Assembly (NCBI RefSeq): GCF_016808095.1
Contig: NC_068975.1
Coordinates: 17,119,501-17,183,500 of the forward strand
From: Vigna angularis
Lineage: Eukaryota; Streptophyta; Magnoliopsida; Fabales; Fabaceae
Length of the DNA: 64,000 bases
Reading direction: 5' to 3'
The notes beneath the pieces are model-generated. The model saw only the letters and a program-made list of their open reading frames with translations. It was not told the DNA's origin and made no database searches. Made by a program: the position numbers and the translations under genes. Shown one piece after another: positions 61,561-64,000 of the stretch. The first letter of the stretch is position 1. Each line of letters opens with the position of its first letter.

Positions 61561-62675
61561 TTATCAATCACTCCTAGTTCCTTAGTCAATCCTAATTAGA
61601 ACATTTAGCTCAATACAATGATTTAATACAAACACATTCAGTGTTTGTTTACAAATACCAATTCAAATAACTGTCAATGAGAGGATAAATACAACACAAT
61701 ACAATCTATAAACGTATGATATTCTTTCTCTTAGGTTCAAGAGCATCAGACGATATATGCTTGATGTAGAGTAGAGATGATGTTTAATGATTTTTCTTGA
61801 GCGTGTTCTCTCTCTCTCTCCTTTTCTCTTTTCTATTTTCACCTTTTTCAACTTCAACAACATCTTCTCTTCCGTTAATCTTCTTTATATAACCTCCTTA
61901 AGAAATGCCTGTTGGACATAAAGTTAACTTCTAGATATACTTAATAGCCTTTTTAGATAGTAGGTCAGACTCAGGTCTACATTGTTGCGTGACAATGCTT
62001 TATTAGTGCTTTTATTCAAATGTAGATTGTACAACCATTTTAATGCAAAACTTAAGGAAACATCCTAAGAATGTATTCTTATCTCTTACATATTGTTGTC
62101 CTTTATGTAGTGCTTCTTAAAAAGCTTTTAGTATTAACATATGTTGCACAGATAACAAGAACAAAGCATGCAAGCAGAGAGACACTCTTTCATACAACAG
62201 TAAATGTCTTAAACGTTTATGATCGTTAAGCACGTTTTGTGCTCAAAACATTTTTGTCACATGTTAACATGTTTTGATAAATGCATTCTTTGAAGGAAAA
62301 GTGTTTGGTATGTTATGATATGATTTTTAAGATTTTTGTTTCATAACCCCATCTAGACATAAATATATTGTTTAACAATGTTTAGCATAGTTTGAAGTTC
62401 CTATACTTTATCATCTTGTTTAAGTGCAATGATGATTAGACACTCTATTAAGAGTTATATAGTGTTTGACACTTTACGTCTCAAGCCTTCGGCATGTTAG
62501 AGATGTTAGAGTTTGAAATATTGTTATGTAATCACCAATGAAGCTTGATTTCTCCAAGAAAGATTCTTTAAGAGCACCTGTATTCAAAACTCAAAAAATC
62601 TATTAGTATATGAAAATTAGAACCTTAAAGAATCAGGTCTCAAGTTAGGTTTATATAGAAAATTTCAATCCTAAC

Positions 62676-63083
62676 GCAGTTTAATCGATTATGTTATTTG
62701 CATAATCTATTATGCTTTTTTCTCTATTATAACATATTACCTCATCTGTATATTCGATTAGTGGAACTTTTATGCCTATAACTGCTTCTTCTAATAGTTT
62801 AACAAATTAGGCTTCCTGTGTAATGGATTAGACCTTACTTTCTGTTTTAATCGATTATCAAACTTATGTAATCGATCATATTGACACTTAGCCTCATTAG
62901 TCATCTATTTGCCTTTCTTAACATATTATGTTACTTATATAACAGATTATGGCTTTCTCTCTATTTTAATCGGTTATGTAACTTATATAACCGATTATAA
63001 TAGAGTGATTTGCCCTTGTTTAACTTTCTAAGTGTTCTGGCTAAATATAACAGATTATACAACTTATGTAATCGATTATTTAT
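62676..63083. repeat. Array of AATCGATTA-type palindromes
   Basis: About a dozen exact or near copies (AATCGATTA, AACCGATTA, AACAGATTA, AATGGATTA), often paired as TAATCGATTA...CTTATGTAATCGATTA. Confidence 0.85.
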
Positions 63084-63264
63084 ACCAAAAACTAGATTTC
63101 TAATCTATTTTAGGCTTGATTCACTCATCACGAATGTATTTAAACATCTAGCACTAACATGTTAAAGATATAAGCATTTGTTATGTCATTTTGTTGTGCA
63201 AGAAACCATTATTAATCATTTAACCTATTCATCATCAAAAACTAAGCTAAGCTCCTTATCAACA

Positions 63265-63930
63265 CAAGGAAACCATTGCTAATTTAAATCTTCTAAACCA
63301 TGCTCCAGGGCATTGCTTAAGATCATACAATACTTTATTTAGGAGGCATACCTTGTTTCTTTCATTTTTCACTTTAAAACCTGGGGGAATCGCCATGTAC
63401 ACTTCCTCTTCTAGATTTCCATGAAATTCTTCACATCCAATTGGTGTAAGTCCCAACCAAAATGAGCAACCAAAGCGAGAACAATTCGAATTGTATTAAT
63501 CTTTGCCATTGGGGTAAACACCTCGTTATAGTTAATCCCATAAGTTTGGGTATAACCTTTTTCCACCAATCTAGCTTTATATCTTTCTATTATTTCATCT
63601 CTCTTATGTTTCACTATGAATATCCATCTACACCCTACTTCCTTCTTGTCTCTTGGCCTATCAATAATCTCCCAAGTTGAATTTCTTTCTAATGCATTCA
63701 TATATTCTTTCATGGCTTGAGTCCAATGTTTAAGTTTCATGGCCTCTTGGATTGGGGTAAGAATTTATGTGGTAGGTAGTAATAAAGCTTTTATGTTTAT
63801 CAGAGAGATTGTTAGTGCAAACATACCGAGAAATAGGATATTTAGCACATGATCTTCTTTCTTTTCTCAATGCAATGCGTAAATCCTCAGTAGTACTTAC
63901 CTCCTCACTATTATCTTCAGGGATCCTCAC
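63265..63930 (-). pseudogene. Copia reverse transcriptase N-terminal fragment
   Basis: Minus strand, from a pol linker (RIALRKERRSCAKYPISRYV at 63,870) through WTQAMKEYMNALERNSTWEI, GCRWIFIVKHKRD, RYKARLVEKGYTQTYGINYN and HQLDVKNF; after a frameshift near 63,420 it continues FHGNLEEEVYMAIPPGF and LYDLKQCPGAWFRRFKLAM, then breaks at VSL. The active site (YVDD) lies in the deleted part. Same element as the RNase H fragment at 60,795. The upstream part of the element runs off the window. Confidence 0.88.
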
Positions 63931-64000
63931 CTTTAGACAATTTTTCTTGTTCGAGAGTCAAAGTGGATTGTTTTCTTCTTTCATATATTTTTCCAAACAA

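Larger units (their letters stand above)
61004..63264 (-). repeat. LTR-like block inside the copia pol relic
   Basis: On the minus strand it starts TGTTGATAAGGAGCTTAGC (63,264), has U3-like sequence with a TCGATTA-type array, a TATA box (GGTTATATAAAG, about 61,882-61,893) and, near its downstream end, GGGGGGTGGTTGAATAGTG in inverse order, comparable to the SIRE-like LTR at 16,906. The downstream end is damaged, and no target duplication was found. Insertion was accompanied by loss of about 290 codons of the host pol. Confidence 0.55.

Overview
The window is AT-rich plant nuclear DNA: spliced genes, long (TA)n runs and many nested LTR retrotransposons and Mutator-like elements. The coding style of the element proteins and the repeat types suggest a legume (perhaps Phaseoleae); this is a judgement from pattern, not from a search. 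Only one ordinary host gene is clear: a six-exon WRKY group IIb transcription factor at 56,214-58,715 (+), predicted 471 aa, with a normal WRKY domain and a promoter-like region upstream. Nearly everything else is transposon sequence in various stages of decay.

Layout. 1-4,150: an AT-rich inverted-repeat element, split by a Mutator-like element (MULE, 904-4,074) with 155-bp terminal inverted repeats and a perfect 9-bp target duplication; it carries a truncated mudrA-type transposase and a small GRF-zinc-finger/membrane gene. 4,535-7,625: an LTR-like relic, a 143-bp (TA)n run, and the left arm of a large inverted repeat. 9,111-12,060: a degenerate Ty3/gypsy relic (-). 12,686-15,098: a long-TIR DNA element. 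15,103-23,046: a Ty3/gypsy chromovirus whose 5' end is interrupted by a SIRE-like Ty1/copia gag+LTR fragment (-). 23,313-30,801: a Ty1/copia element with three LTRs, whose two outermost LTRs point in opposite directions yet are bracketed by one 5-bp target duplication. 31,915-35,708: a large LTR relic (-), abutting the right arm (35,709-37,362) of the inverted repeat. 37,450-38,610: a TIR-bounded segment with a long imperfect hairpin. 38,790-41,433: another LTR relic (-). 43,443-45,750: a Tork/TNT1-like copia relic. 46,323-47,508 and 50,643-53,389: two solo LTRs with perfect 5-bp target duplications. 56,214-58,715: WRKY gene. 60,795-63,930: a copia pol relic (-) split by an LTR-like block.

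The most unusual items are the fold-back copia element (one insertion, opposed outer LTRs, primer-binding-site start fused to inverted leader), the 31-kb-spaced inverted repeat whose arms share a nested fold-back insertion, arrays of TCGA-centred palindromes upstream of the TATA box in three different LTRs, and a GRF-finger gene carried by a MULE. Coordinates of LTR ends without target duplications, and all element lineage names, are tentative.
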